Below the pieces are notes generated by a model, which made no database searches, was not told the origin of the DNA, and worked only from the letters and a program-made list of their open reading frames with translations. Source: Paraburkholderia phenazinium (GTDB lineage Bacteria; Pseudomonadota; Gammaproteobacteria; Burkholderiales; Burkholderiaceae). From it: 64,000 bases of DNA. The position numbers and the translations under genes were made by a program. The stretch lies in contig NZ_FSRU01000002.1 in the NCBI RefSeq assembly GCF_900142845.1, positions 2,232,001-2,296,000 of the forward strand, in the 5' to 3' direction. Below, piece by piece: positions 31,617-40,442 of this stretch (positions are counted from its first letter, which is position 1; each line of letters opens with the position of its first letter).

Positions 31617-32624
31617 TCAGAGGTGCGAGGCCGAATGCGTCGACGCAGGGGCGGCGAGCGGGTCGCTGTGGACGTAGTCGATGGCCTGCAAGGCTTCGCT
31701 CACCGGCGGCACGGAATGACCGTCGCCAATGGAGACCGAGCGATGCGGCGCTTCAATGCCGAAGTGGGAACGCGAGGTCGCGACAAAGATCATCACCGTG
31801 CGCTTTTGCAGCGCATGCGCGACGTGGACAAAACCGGTGTCCGTCCCGATGACGAGCGAGCACGCGTCGATCATGTGGGCGATCTCGGTCACGCTCATCT
31901 GCGGCAAAACGGTGGCGCCCGGTACCTGCGCCGCGATAGCCTCCGCTTCCTCGCGCTCGCGGGGCGAGCCCCACGGCAGCACGATGCGAAAGCCGCGCCG
32001 CACCAGTTCGTTGGCAACGGCGGCCCAATGCGCGACCGGCCATTTCTTGTCTTCTTTGGAGGTGGCGTGAAACAGCGCCGCTACGGGTGCGTCGCCCGCC
32101 TCGAAGGTCGCGGTGGGTAACGCGGGCAGCTTCAGATCGTAGACGGCCTGTCCTTCCGGCTCAAAGCCCAGCGCCTCGCCGACGCTGATACGCATGCCTT
32201 GCCACGCGTTGCCGGGCGGACGCGGGCCGACGCGGCTCGTGTAGGCAAACGCGGCGCCACGCTCGCCGAGATCCTTGTTGCGATAGCCGAAGCGGCGCGA
32301 CGAGCGGGCCAGAAAGGCGATGATCGCGCTCTTGTAGACGCCCTGGATATCGATGATGGCGTCGTAGCGGTAGGCCCGCAATTCGCCGATGGAGGCCGCA
32401 ATCGCCTTGAAGTCGGCCCAGCGGCGCGCCTTTTTGAAGCGGCGCAGCGGCGCGCACAATACGCGGTCCACGGCCTGGCTCCAGTGAACCACTTCGGCAA
32501 ACGCCTCGTCTGCGGCCCAGTCGACCTGCACCCCCGGAAATGCCCGCTTGATGTCGGCAATGACCGGCAGGGCCTGCACAATATCGCCTAGTGAAGTCAC
32601 CTTGACGATAAGAATTCGCTTCAT
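31617..32624 (-). CDS. waaC: Lipopolysaccharide heptosyltransferase I
   Basis: 335 residues, GT9 family. The start MKRILIVKVTSLGDIVQALPVIADIKRAFP and the C-terminal nucleotide-sugar-binding half (FHATSKEDKKWPVAHWAAVANEL, VIGTDTGFVHVAHALQKRTVMIFVATSRSHFG) are typical of WaaC. It adds the first L-glycero-D-manno-heptose to Kdo on the lipid A inner core, at the cytoplasmic face of the inner membrane. It is single here, not within a larger LPS cluster, and divergent from the ClC gene. The start is unambiguous. Confidence 0.93.
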   Translation of the reverse strand: MKRILIVKVTSLGDIVQALPVIADIKRAFPGVQVDWAADEAFAEVVHWSQAVDRVLCAPLRRFKKARRWADFKAIAASIGELRAYRYDAIIDIQGVYKSAIIAFLARSSRRFGYRNKDLGERGAAFAYTSRVGPRPPGNAWQGMRISVGEALGFEPEGQAVYDLKLPALPTATFEAGDAPVAALFHATSKEDKKWPVAHWAAVANELVRRGFRIVLPWGSPREREEAEAIAAQVPGATVLPQMSVTEIAHMIDACSLVIGTDTGFVHVAHALQKRTVMIFVATSRSHFGIEAPHRSVSIGDGHSVPPVSEALQAIDYVHSDPLAAPASTHSASHL

Positions 32625-32843
32625 TAATTAGCCCGTCACAGTATCGGTCGCAGCGCTATTTTAGCTGACCGTGCTTTGATCTTATACACGCGGCGGCGGA
32701 TTTGCTGCAGCGCGGCCCGCCAGGGCGGACGGCGGATTATCGCTCAGTCGGGCTACCTGTCACATTTATTTCAATCTGCTTTCGTACGGTCGGCCGCCGC
32801 GATCGATCGCTATAATCGGGTCTTTGCCTGAGCCATCCCTCTC

Positions 32844-34250
32844 ATGCGGGCATTCCCACCTCTGTCCTCCAGCGTCGCCCGACGCACGCGCCGCCTGTGG
32901 CGTCAATACGGTGTGTTCTGGCTCGGCGCGATCGCCGTCGGCCTTGTCGCGGTGCTTTACGCCCGGCTGATCGACTTCGGCTACAGCGAATTCCGCGCCA
33001 TGCAGCACCGCCATATCTGGCTGCCGCTGTTCGTGACGCCGGCTGTCGCCGCGCTCTCGGTATGGCTCACACGGACCTTCTTTCGCGGCGCGGAAGGCAG
33101 CGGCATTCCGCAAGTGATCGCCACGCTGCACGCCAAACCCGGCGAATACGGTGCGCGCCTGCTGTCGTTCCGGATCCTGTTCGGCAAGATTCTCGTGTCC
33201 TTCCTCGCCATCCTCGGCGGCTTTACGATTGGCCGCGAGGGACCGACCGTGCAGGTGGGCGCCGCACTGATGTTCAACCTGCGGCGCTTCTACCCGCGCT
33301 CGAACGCGCAGATCGAGCGGCAGCTCGTGCTGGCCGGTGCCTCGGCGGGTCTGTCGGCGGCGTTCAACACGCCGCTGGCGGGGATCGTATTCGCCATTGA
33401 GGAGCTCACCCGCAGTTTCGAGGCCCGTGCGAGCGGCGTGCTGATTACCGCGATCATCATCGCGGGGGTGATCGCGCTTGGGCTGAACGGCAACTACACG
33501 TATTTCGGCACCATCGAGATCGGCACGCACTTCCCTGATCTGCTGGCGGTGGCCATTGTCCTCACGGCCATCGTCACCGGCATTGCCGGCGGCTTCTTTT
33601 GCTGGCTGCTGCTCAACACCGCGCGCTGGATCCCGGCGCCGCTGCGCAAGCTGCATAGCGAGCGGCCGGTTGCGTTTGCCGCCCTGTGCGGGCTGGCGAT
33701 TGCGCTGGTCGGCCTGATTTCCGGCGGCGTCACTTTCGGCAGCGGCTACGCCGAAGCACGCGGCCTGCTCGACGGGCGCGAGCAGCTGTCGGTGTTCTAT
33801 CCGTTCCTGAAGATGATCTCGATGGTCGGCTCGTACCTGCCGGGCATTCCGGGCGGCATTTTCGCGCCGTCGCTGTCGATCGGCGCGGGCTTCGGCAATC
33901 TGCTGCACATGGTGTTCGGCAGCATGCAATTGCAGATGCTGATCGCGCTCGCCATGGTGGGTTATCTGGCCGCGGTGACGCAGGCGCCGATTACGTCGTT
34001 CGTGATCGTGATGGAAATGATCAACGGCCACGCGCTCGTGATCTCGCTGATGGCGACCGCGCTGATCGCCAGCCGGGTCTCGCGTCTCTTTGCGCCGCCG
34101 CTGTACGAGGCGCTATCGCAGCGCTATATGGCGCCCTTGCCGCAACCGGCGCCCGCGCCGGTCCCGGAAGTGCCCGAAGCGCTGATCGACGATGAACCGC
34201 AAGCAGACGAGGCCAACGCAGCCGACGAAGCCAACGCGCCGCCCCGCTGA
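32844..34250 (+). CDS. clcA: ClC-family chloride/proton antiporter
   Basis: 468 residues with the ClC signature elements in order: GSGIPQ (residues 85-90), GREGPTVQ (130-137, with the gating/proton glutamate at E132), and GIPGGIFAPSL (about 333-343). About 16-18 membrane helices of the double-barrelled ClC fold follow. A Pro/Ala/Glu-rich tail of about 30 residues (PAPAPVPEVPEALIDDEPQADEAN) has no known role. It exchanges Cl- for H+ across the inner membrane and may help in acid resistance. The symbol is by family only. It is monocistronic, divergent from waaC. Confidence 0.88.
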   Translation: MRAFPPLSSSVARRTRRLWRQYGVFWLGAIAVGLVAVLYARLIDFGYSEFRAMQHRHIWLPLFVTPAVAALSVWLTRTFFRGAEGSGIPQVIATLHAKPGEYGARLLSFRILFGKILVSFLAILGGFTIGREGPTVQVGAALMFNLRRFYPRSNAQIERQLVLAGASAGLSAAFNTPLAGIVFAIEELTRSFEARASGVLITAIIIAGVIALGLNGNYTYFGTIEIGTHFPDLLAVAIVLTAIVTGIAGGFFCWLLLNTARWIPAPLRKLHSERPVAFAALCGLAIALVGLISGGVTFGSGYAEARGLLDGREQLSVFYPFLKMISMVGSYLPGIPGGIFAPSLSIGAGFGNLLHMVFGSMQLQMLIALAMVGYLAAVTQAPITSFVIVMEMINGHALVISLMATALIASRVSRLFAPPLYEALSQRYMAPLPQPAPAPVPEVPEALIDDEPQADEANAADEANAPPR

Positions 34251-34319
34251 TTGGCGAAGCCGCGCGCCGCGTCGTTCACGCGCTCCGTGCGCGCGACGCT
34301 CGCATCGTCAACCGTCCGC

Positions 34320-34430
34320 TCAATAGATCACGACAGGCGCCGGTCGGACGTACACCGGCCGTCCCGGCACCACGACGCAGCCGGCCAGCGTGATCGCCAG
34401 CAAAACGATCGCCAATAGATTCCGTTTCAT
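34320..34430 (-). CDS. Micro-lipoprotein, 36 residues
   Basis: From ATG 34430, with GGAGAG 8 bp upstream: signal MKRNLLAIVLLAITLAGC with lipobox LAGC (Cys 18), then VVVPGRPVYVRPAPVVIY. The mature peptide is about 19 residues, rich in Val, Pro and Tyr. Its organisation matches the other tiny lipoproteins of this window. Function is unknown. The frame is open another 46 codons upstream but with shadow composition. Confidence 0.72.
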   Translation of the reverse strand: MKRNLLAIVLLAITLAGCVVVPGRPVYVRPAPVVIY

Positions 34431-34622
34431 TTCTACTCTCCGCGAGCGCGCAGACAGCCGGCACACCGATGGCGCGCGGCGTGACTGTGTACTCAGTGTC
34501 TGGATGGTGGGCGGGCCGTAGCGGGCCCGCTGCGCGGCGTCTGGACACACTCGACGGTGTGCCCTCACGCAGCGCTCAGATAGGGCTGGCGCGTTGCCGA
34601 CGCAACGCGCCGTCGATGAGGC

Positions 34623-34934
34623 TTAGGCCCAGTGCCCTTCAACCCAGTGGTAATTCGGACCGTGTGCGACCCAGTGGCCGGGCACCCAGTGATAGCCGAC
34701 GCGCTCGGGCTGCCAGTGGCCCGGCACCCAGACGTAGCGGCCATGGTCCCAGCGCCAGTGACCGTGATCCCACACATAGCCCACGCGCGGCGCCGGCATG
34801 GCTTCGTAGCGCACCGGCGGCGGTGCCGACGGCGCAATCACGACGACTTCTTCAGCGGATGCCGAACCGACGACCGAGGCGCCCGCGGCGATCAACACAG
34901 CCTGAGCGAGCAGCAAGCGAAAGGTTTTATTCAT
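34623..34934 (-). CDS. YXWXGXW-repeat exported protein
   Basis: 103 residues. The signal peptide MNKTFRLLLAQAVLIAAGASVVGSASA is followed by tandem Tyr/Trp/His repeats: VWDHGHWRWDHGRYVWVPGHWQPERVGYHWVPGHWVAHG and so on, the Y-x-W-x-x-G-x-W repeat family. Such proteins are exported and often stress-induced, with no known biochemistry. ATG 34934 has AGGAGA 6 bp upstream. It is probably a separate unit from the micro-lipoprotein downstream, 192 bp away on the same strand. Confidence 0.82.
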   Translation of the reverse strand: MNKTFRLLLAQAVLIAAGASVVGSASAEEVVVIAPSAPPPVRYEAMPAPRVGYVWDHGHWRWDHGRYVWVPGHWQPERVGYHWVPGHWVAHGPNYHWVEGHWA

Positions 34935-35178
34935 GTTCTCCTCTTGAGTAAAGGCGCCGGTGAAGGCGTTACCCATTTAATGCGCGAGACGCCGTTTTGG
35001 CTGACGTGGCACACGTAACGCGCGGCACGCAAGTGCAACGGAATATTTCGCGCGCGCGACGGCGCGGGTCGTTAGATGGGGAGGAGCAAAACGGAGGGAA
35101 GGACATCACAATTCGCGCACCCATCGCCATCAGGCAACGGGTGCGCGACACAACTCATGCAGACCGCCCTTGCGGGAC

Positions 35179-35433
35179 TCAGGCCTGCGGAATTTCGATC
35201 TTGACCTCGAGTACTTCAAGGTCGTCCTGGCGCTCGAGACTGACGCGAATATCCTCATCGGAAATCTTCACGTACTTGGAAATCACAGCGACGAGTTCGC
35301 GTTGCAACGCAGGCAGATAATCGGCGGGCGCATGGCCGCCGGCGCGCTCATGCGCGATGATCAACTGCAGGCGTTCCTTCGCTATTGACGCGGACTTCTT
35401 CTTCTCGCCCAGCAAAAACGAAAGAATCGACAT
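35179..35433 (-). CDS. minE: Cell-division topological specificity factor MinE
   Basis: 84 residues. The N-terminal membrane-targeting and MinD-binding segment is [30 protein letters not shown], and the dimerisation domain is [31 protein letters not shown]. MinE stimulates MinD ATPase and drives pole-to-pole oscillation that confines division to midcell. GGGGAG is 8 bp before ATG. It is the last gene of minC-minD-minE, 14 bp after minD. Confidence 0.96.
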   Translation of the reverse strand: MSILSFLLGEKKKSASIAKERLQLIIAHERAGGHAPADYLPALQRELVAVISKYVKISDEDIRVSLERQDDLEVLEVKIEIPQA

Positions 35434-35447
35434 TACGTGCGCTCCCC

Positions 35448-36263
35448 TTACTTGGTGCCGAAGAGGCGCTGCAGGAGGCCTGGCTTCTGGTAATCGGTAA
35501 AGCGAAGCGATTTCTGCTCGCCGAGGAAACGCGACACGACATCCTTGTAGGCTTCGGCGACATCCGTGCCGTCCAGGTGCACGGCCGGCAAGCCCTGGTT
35601 CGACGCATGCAGCACGGCTTCCGATTCCGGAATCACGCCGATCAGGTCGATACGCAGGATTTCCTGGATGTCGGTCAGCGACAGCATCTCGCCTTCGCTG
35701 ACGCGCTTCGGGTTGTAGCGCGTGATCAGCAGGTGCTCCTTGATCGGCTCCTTGCCTTCGATCGCACGCTTGGTCTTCGACGACAGAATGCCCAGAATGC
35801 GGTCCGAGTCGCGCACCGACGACACTTCCGGATTCGTCACGATCAGCGCTTCGTCGGCGAAGTGCATGGCCAGCAACGCGCCCGATTCGATACCGGCCGG
35901 CGAATCGCAAACGATAAATTCGAAGTCCATCGCGATCAGGTCGTTGATGACCTTTTCGACGCCTTCCATCGTCAGCGCGTCTTTGTCACGCGTCTGCGAG
36001 GCCGGCAGGATGAACAGGTTCTCGCACTTCTTGTCCTTGATCAGCGCCTGGTTCAGGTTGGCTTCGCCCTGGATCACGTTGATCAGGTCGTACACCACAC
36101 GACGCTCGCAGCCCATGATGAGGTCGAGGTTACGCAGGCCGACGTCGAAGTCGATCACGGCCGTCTTGCTGCCGCGCAACGCGAGGGCCGATGCAAAACT
36201 CGCGCTCGTGGTCGTCTTGCCCACGCCACCCTTGCCCGATGTCACCACAATGATTTTTGCCAT
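35448..36263 (-). CDS. minD: Septum-site determining ATPase MinD
   Basis: 271 residues. The deviant Walker A KGGVGKTT is at residues 11-18 with the signature Lys 11, followed by [15 protein letters not shown] and [15 protein letters not shown]. The C-terminal amphipathic membrane-targeting helix is [13 protein letters not shown]. It recruits MinC to the membrane and oscillates with MinE. Start ATG 36263 is fixed by the family N-terminus [18 protein letters not shown]. It lies 92 bp after minC and 14 bp before minE. Confidence 0.97.
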   Translation of the reverse strand: MAKIIVVTSGKGGVGKTTTSASFASALALRGSKTAVIDFDVGLRNLDLIMGCERRVVYDLINVIQGEANLNQALIKDKKCENLFILPASQTRDKDALTMEGVEKVINDLIAMDFEFIVCDSPAGIESGALLAMHFADEALIVTNPEVSSVRDSDRILGILSSKTKRAIEGKEPIKEHLLITRYNPKRVSEGEMLSLTDIQEILRIDLIGVIPESEAVLHASNQGLPAVHLDGTDVAEAYKDVVSRFLGEQKSLRFTDYQKPGLLQRLFGTK

Positions 36264-36355
36264 TACCCTTACCCTGTGTTCGTCAAATTCGTTCAAATAA
36301 GTCCCGCGGCAGCCCGTATCGGGCACGCGCCGGGCACGGCGCGCGCAACGGATAG

Positions 36356-37204
36356 TCAGGTGAGCCGCAGCGGTTCAATCATCAGCTTTTCTTCATCGAG
36401 CCAGATCTGCACCGGCTTGCCGAGTACGTCAGGCGGCAGCGGTGTCTCGGTCGTACGGTAGATACCGGCGATCGAGATCAGTTCCGGCTCCAGACACGTG
36501 CAGAAAATGCGCGCGTCGTGGTTGCCTTGCACGCCGGCCAATGCCCGGCCGCGCAACGGCGCGTAAATATGGATGTTGCCTTCGGCGATCACTTCGGCAC
36601 CGTAGCTCACAAGGCCGAGCACCACCAGGTCGCCCTTGGCGTAGATGCGCTGGCCGGAGCGCAGCGGCTTGTCCACCACCGTGGTCTGCGACGAGGTGAC
36701 GAGCTTCGCGGCGTCGCCTGCGGCTCCCGCCTGGCCGCCCGAAGCCGGCCCCGCTGCCACCACCTCGACGGCGGATGCCGGCGCGTCCATCGGCAATTCG
36801 CCCTGCACCGGCGCGGCGCCTTCGGCGCTTCCGCTACTCTCCGCGGCCGGAGCGTCCTCTTCCGCCGCCGCTTTGGCGCTTGCGCCGCGCCGGTCGCGCG
36901 CTTCGAGCAACGGCAAGGCGGACTCGGCGGCCCAGCCTTGCTGCGGATTCGCCACCACGCCCACCGGGCGCATGCGCACGCTGTCGAGCAGCGCCGCGAT
37001 CTCGGCGAGCGGCACGCGCTCGTCGTCGGCGAGGCGCCGCACGTCGATGGCGACGACGTCGTTAGCGAAAAATTCGGGGGTCGCCTCGAAGCGCCGGGTC
37101 AGTTCGGCACGCATGGCGTCGAGATCGATGGTCTTGACCACGAACAGGAGCGTGTCGACACTGCCACTGCGGAGTTCGAAATATGGCGATTTCTTGGGCG
37201 ACAT
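36356..37204 (-). CDS. minC: Septum-site determining protein MinC
   Basis: About 282 residues. The N-terminal FtsZ-antagonist domain is [28 protein letters not shown]. It is joined to the C-terminal beta-helix ([48 protein letters not shown]) by an unusually long Ala/Gly/Glu/Pro-rich linker of about 60 residues (roughly 105-165). It blocks FtsZ polymerisation near the poles. ATG 37204 is chosen over an in-frame TTG four codons upstream. It heads the min operon. Confidence 0.95.
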   Translation of the reverse strand: MSPKKSPYFELRSGSVDTLLFVVKTIDLDAMRAELTRRFEATPEFFANDVVAIDVRRLADDERVPLAEIAALLDSVRMRPVGVVANPQQGWAAESALPLLEARDRRGASAKAAAEEDAPAAESSGSAEGAAPVQGELPMDAPASAVEVVAAGPASGGQAGAAGDAAKLVTSSQTTVVDKPLRSGQRIYAKGDLVVLGLVSYGAEVIAEGNIHIYAPLRGRALAGVQGNHDARIFCTCLEPELISIAGIYRTTETPLPPDVLGKPVQIWLDEEKLMIEPLRLT

Positions 37205-37361
37205 AGCGTTCGGCAAAAAATTTTGCGTATTTTACAGGCGTCCACGCGAGGAGCCAGTATTTTCGGCGATGGGAATGAACGCCGCGCCCCAACGAGAGGC
37301 GGCAGACGCTGCAGCAGCGCGGGAAGACAGGGAGCGGCGCCCGGCGGGACCGCTCGCCGGA

Positions 37362-37895
37362 TCACTGGGAGGAGGCTTGCGAGGCGCGCTGCACGTGGCG
37401 CACCAGCAGGCTTTCCGACTGGTCGGGCCAGCGCGCCGTGCGGGCATGCTCGCCGGTCGGGCCAAAACCGAGGCGCTCGTAGAAACGCATGGCGTTGCGA
37501 TTGGCGTCGGCCACCCACGCGTAGATTTCCTCGGCGCCCGCACCGGCCAACCACTCGCTGGCGGTATTGACGAGCAACTCGCCGCCACGCAGATGACGCA
37601 CCGCCGGCGCCACCCACAGCTCGCCGACAAAGGCGCGGCGCGCCGCGCTGTCTTCGAAATGGGCTTCGATCAAGCCGGCGGGGTGCCCCTCGGTGTACAG
37701 GATGAACGACGTAGCCGCCTTCGAGACCGCGTGGTCCGCCGCGGTGACATCGAAGGTTGCGGCGTCGACCGAGAGGGCGTCCTCGAGCGTCTCACCGAAG
37801 GCATAGGGCGCCTCCCGCAGCGACGCAGTACGGAGTTCGCGTAAAACTGCGCCCTGATCAGCGGCGATGCGGCGAACGGTCAATGACGGACTCAT
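37362..37895 (-). CDS. GNAT family N-acetyltransferase
   Basis: About 177 residues. The GNAT core includes AVRHLRGGELLVNTASEWLAGAGAEEIYAWVADANRNAMRFYERLGFGPTGE, where (R)HLRGGELL stands at the acetyl-CoA pyrophosphate-binding loop and NRNAMRFYERLGF at motif B. It transfers an acetyl group from acetyl-CoA to an amine; the substrate is unknown. ATG 37895 is chosen because the domain starts at SLTVRRIAADQG. It lies 157 bp upstream of minC on the same strand and is probably independent. Confidence 0.82.
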   Translation of the reverse strand: MSPSLTVRRIAADQGAVLRELRTASLREAPYAFGETLEDALSVDAATFDVTAADHAVSKAATSFILYTEGHPAGLIEAHFEDSAARRAFVGELWVAPAVRHLRGGELLVNTASEWLAGAGAEEIYAWVADANRNAMRFYERLGFGPTGEHARTARWPDQSESLLVRHVQRASQASSQ

Positions 37896-38028
37896 GCAGA
37901 CGAAAACCCCTTGTAACACTAAGGCGTAGCTTTAACCGAACCGGCGCGCGAGTCAAATCCTTATTTTGGCGATTTGTGCGCAGACGGCCTTGACGGCGGC
38001 CGCTTATGGCCGGCCCCTCATTGGCCGC

Positions 38029-38814
38029 TCAGGGCGCCTCGTAACGGCCCGTACCGTCCGGCCAGGGCGTCAGCAGCTCGAAACCGTCTTCCGTGACGGT
38101 GACCATATGCTCCCACTGGGCCGACAGGGAACGGTCCTTGGTGACCACCGTCCAGCCGTCGCGCAGGACGCTCGTACCGGCGCGGCCGGCGTTGATCATC
38201 GGCTCGATGGTGAACACCATGCCCGGCCTCAGACGCACGCCCTGCCCCGGCTGGCCGTAGTGCAGCACCTGCGGATCTTCGTGGTAGACCTTGCCGATGC
38301 CGTGCCCGCAGTAGTCGCGCACGATCGAGAAACCGTCGCGCTGCGCGACCTTCTGGATGGCATGGCCGACGTCGCCGAGCGTCGCGCCAGGCTTCACTTC
38401 GCGGATGCCGGCCAGCATCGCCTCGTAGGTCGTGTCGATCAGTTGCCGCGCCACCGTGCTCGGCTGGCCGACGCAATACATGCGGCTCGTATCGCCGAAG
38501 TAGCCGTTCTTGATCACGGCCACGTCGATATTGACGATGTCGCCGTCCTTGAGGATTTCGGCCCGGCTCGGGATGCCATGGCAGACCACCTGGTTGACCG
38601 AGGTACACACCGTCTTCGGAAAGCCCAGGTAGCCGACGTTTGCCGGAATCGCTTTCTGCGTATTGACGATGTAGTCGTTGCACAGCGCGTCGAGGTCGTC
38701 CGTCGAGACGCCGGCCTGCACGTGTTCGCCGATCATCGCGAGCACGTCGGCGGCGAGCCGTCCGGCAATGCGCAGCGCGGCGATGTCCTCGGGAGTCTTG
38801 TAGGTAATGGCCAT
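38029..38814 (-). CDS. map: Methionine aminopeptidase, type I
   Basis: 261 residues, the usual length. It has the pita-bread-fold metal ligands in order: Asp in NIDVAVIKNGYFGDTSRMY, His in DYCGHGIGKVYHEDPQVLHYG, Glu in FTIEPMI and Glu in QWEHMVTVTEDG. It removes the initiator Met from nascent proteins whose second residue is small. ATG 38814 is fixed by the family start MAITYKTPEDIAALRIAG. In Burkholderia the housekeeping copy usually lies beside rpsB; this one is not, so it may be a second copy. Confidence 0.94.
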   Translation of the reverse strand: MAITYKTPEDIAALRIAGRLAADVLAMIGEHVQAGVSTDDLDALCNDYIVNTQKAIPANVGYLGFPKTVCTSVNQVVCHGIPSRAEILKDGDIVNIDVAVIKNGYFGDTSRMYCVGQPSTVARQLIDTTYEAMLAGIREVKPGATLGDVGHAIQKVAQRDGFSIVRDYCGHGIGKVYHEDPQVLHYGQPGQGVRLRPGMVFTIEPMINAGRAGTSVLRDGWTVVTKDRSLSAQWEHMVTVTEDGFELLTPWPDGTGRYEAP

Positions 38815-39325
38815 GAAATCAAGGGCGGTTCGTGAGCGCGTGGCGGGCAGGCCGCGACTTGCGCTCGTGTGCGGAAAGGCAAACTGGCTGAAATACAAGG
38901 CGGCGCAGAGCGCTCGCGCAAGCCTCCAAACCGGTCGTCGATCAGGGAATTGTACAGAGGATGGCGGCAGGACCCACACCAGGCCGGCCAACGCCCTCTT
39001 CGAGCGCGTGTGACGACGGCATCGCAAGCGCTCGCGAAACAGCGTGACGCGACGCCTCGGCACGCGGTGAATTCGCCCGTTCGCGCCTGAATTGCTGCAG
39101 GTGCACGCAAATATCTTTTGTGCGCGCTGCATCCATGCGCGGATTCGGATCGTAAAGTGCGTTGAGGACTCGCCTCTTCTGCGTTGCGACCAGATTCTTC
39201 ATTGAGGAGCGATGCGTCTTCGTGTCCGCGATTTGCGCCAGTGCATCGCGTCAGTTGTCCTGTTGTGTACGCGTTTGCGTCGCGAATGGCGTGGCTTTCC
39301 TGTGATCTATCTGAGGAGCACGGTC
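38815..39325. other. 511-bp intergenic region
   Basis: Between the leftward map and the rightward ferritin-like gene, so promoters for both should lie here. I see no RNA gene or convincing ORF. GAGGAG at 39313-39317 is the ribosome binding site of the ferritin-like gene. Confidence 0.35.
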
Positions 39326-40318
39326 ATGTCCGAACAGTCAGAAAAGTCTCAACGTAATTCAGCAGAACTAATCGATACATTTGACCGCCGCGTCGAACGG
39401 CGCAAGCAACGTCGGCAATTTTTTCGCAACGCCGGCGGCCTCAGCCTGGGACTCGTGGGCGGCACGCTGATCAGCGCGTGCGGCGGCGGCTCCGGCGGCT
39501 CGTCGATGGCCCAGACGGCCGCGCCCACTGACGAAGAGATTCTCAACTTCGCCCTCAACCTCGAGTACCTCGAAGCCCAGTTCTATACCTATGCGACGAC
39601 GGGCAGCGGCCTACCGGCCAGCATGCTGAGCGGCGTCGGCACGCAGGGCACCGTGATGGCCGGCGCTCAGGTGCCGTTCCAGGACCCGGCGGTGCAGGCC
39701 TACGCCAATGAGATCGCGAACGACGAACGCGAGCACGTGGCCTTCCTGCGCAGCGCGCTCGGGTCGGCGGCGGTCGCCATGCCGTCCATCGACGTGAGCG
39801 GCACCAATCCGAACGGCGCCTTCTCGGTAGCGGCGCGCGCCGCGGGCCTGGTCGCAGCGGGCGTGGCCTTCGACCCGTATGCGAGCGACAACAACTTTCT
39901 GCTCGGCGCGTTCATCTTCGAGGACGTCGGCGTCACCGCCTACAAGGGCGCCGCACCGCTGCTCGCGAGCAAGACCTTCCTCACCGCTGCCGCCGGCATT
40001 CTCGCGGCCGAGGCGTATCACGCCGGCATCGTGCGCACGACGCTGTATGCGAAAGGGCTCGACACGGCGAGCCTGATCACCGCGGCCAATGCGATCTCCG
40101 CGGCACGCGACAGCCTCGATCAGGTCGGCAACGACGACCAGGGCATCAGCGGCGCCACAGCGGGTACGTCGAACATCGTGCCGCTCGACAGCAACGGCCT
40201 CGCCTTCGGACGCAGCTATTCGGACGTGCTCAACATCGTGTACCTGACCAGTACGGCAGCGGTGAAGGGCGGCTTCTTCCCGAACGGCGTGAACGGCGTG
40301 CTCAACATGAGCGCGTGA
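39326..40318 (+). CDS. Exported ferritin-like (Ferritin_2) domain protein with Tat-type signal
   Basis: 330 residues. A twin-arginine signal is at residues 29-52 (RRQFFRNAGGLSLGLVGGTL), ending in the lipobox-like ISAC with Cys 52, then GGGSGG. The ferritin_2 / desiccation-related domain follows, with metal-ligand helices LNFALNLEYLEAQFYTYATTG, ANDEREHVAFLRSALG and LAAEAYHAGIVRTTLY (Glu/His pairs of a diiron four-helix bundle). It is probably a Tat-exported lipoprotein. Family members are linked to iron handling or stress and are uncharacterised. It precedes an NRAMP metal transporter by 124 bp, suggesting a metal-related pair. Confidence 0.85.
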   Translation: MSEQSEKSQRNSAELIDTFDRRVERRKQRRQFFRNAGGLSLGLVGGTLISACGGGSGGSSMAQTAAPTDEEILNFALNLEYLEAQFYTYATTGSGLPASMLSGVGTQGTVMAGAQVPFQDPAVQAYANEIANDEREHVAFLRSALGSAAVAMPSIDVSGTNPNGAFSVAARAAGLVAAGVAFDPYASDNNFLLGAFIFEDVGVTAYKGAAPLLASKTFLTAAAGILAAEAYHAGIVRTTLYAKGLDTASLITAANAISAARDSLDQVGNDDQGISGATAGTSNIVPLDSNGLAFGRSYSDVLNIVYLTSTAAVKGGFFPNGVNGVLNMSA

Positions 40319-40442
40319 TGCCGGCCTGAACGCGGTATCGGGAATCCCGGCGACGGATGATCGCGACGGCGCTCGCGGTCCCGCTGGCCGGCCCTCCTCC
40401 ACACCAACGCCTGACCTCGGTTGACGACACGCCGGAGATGCC

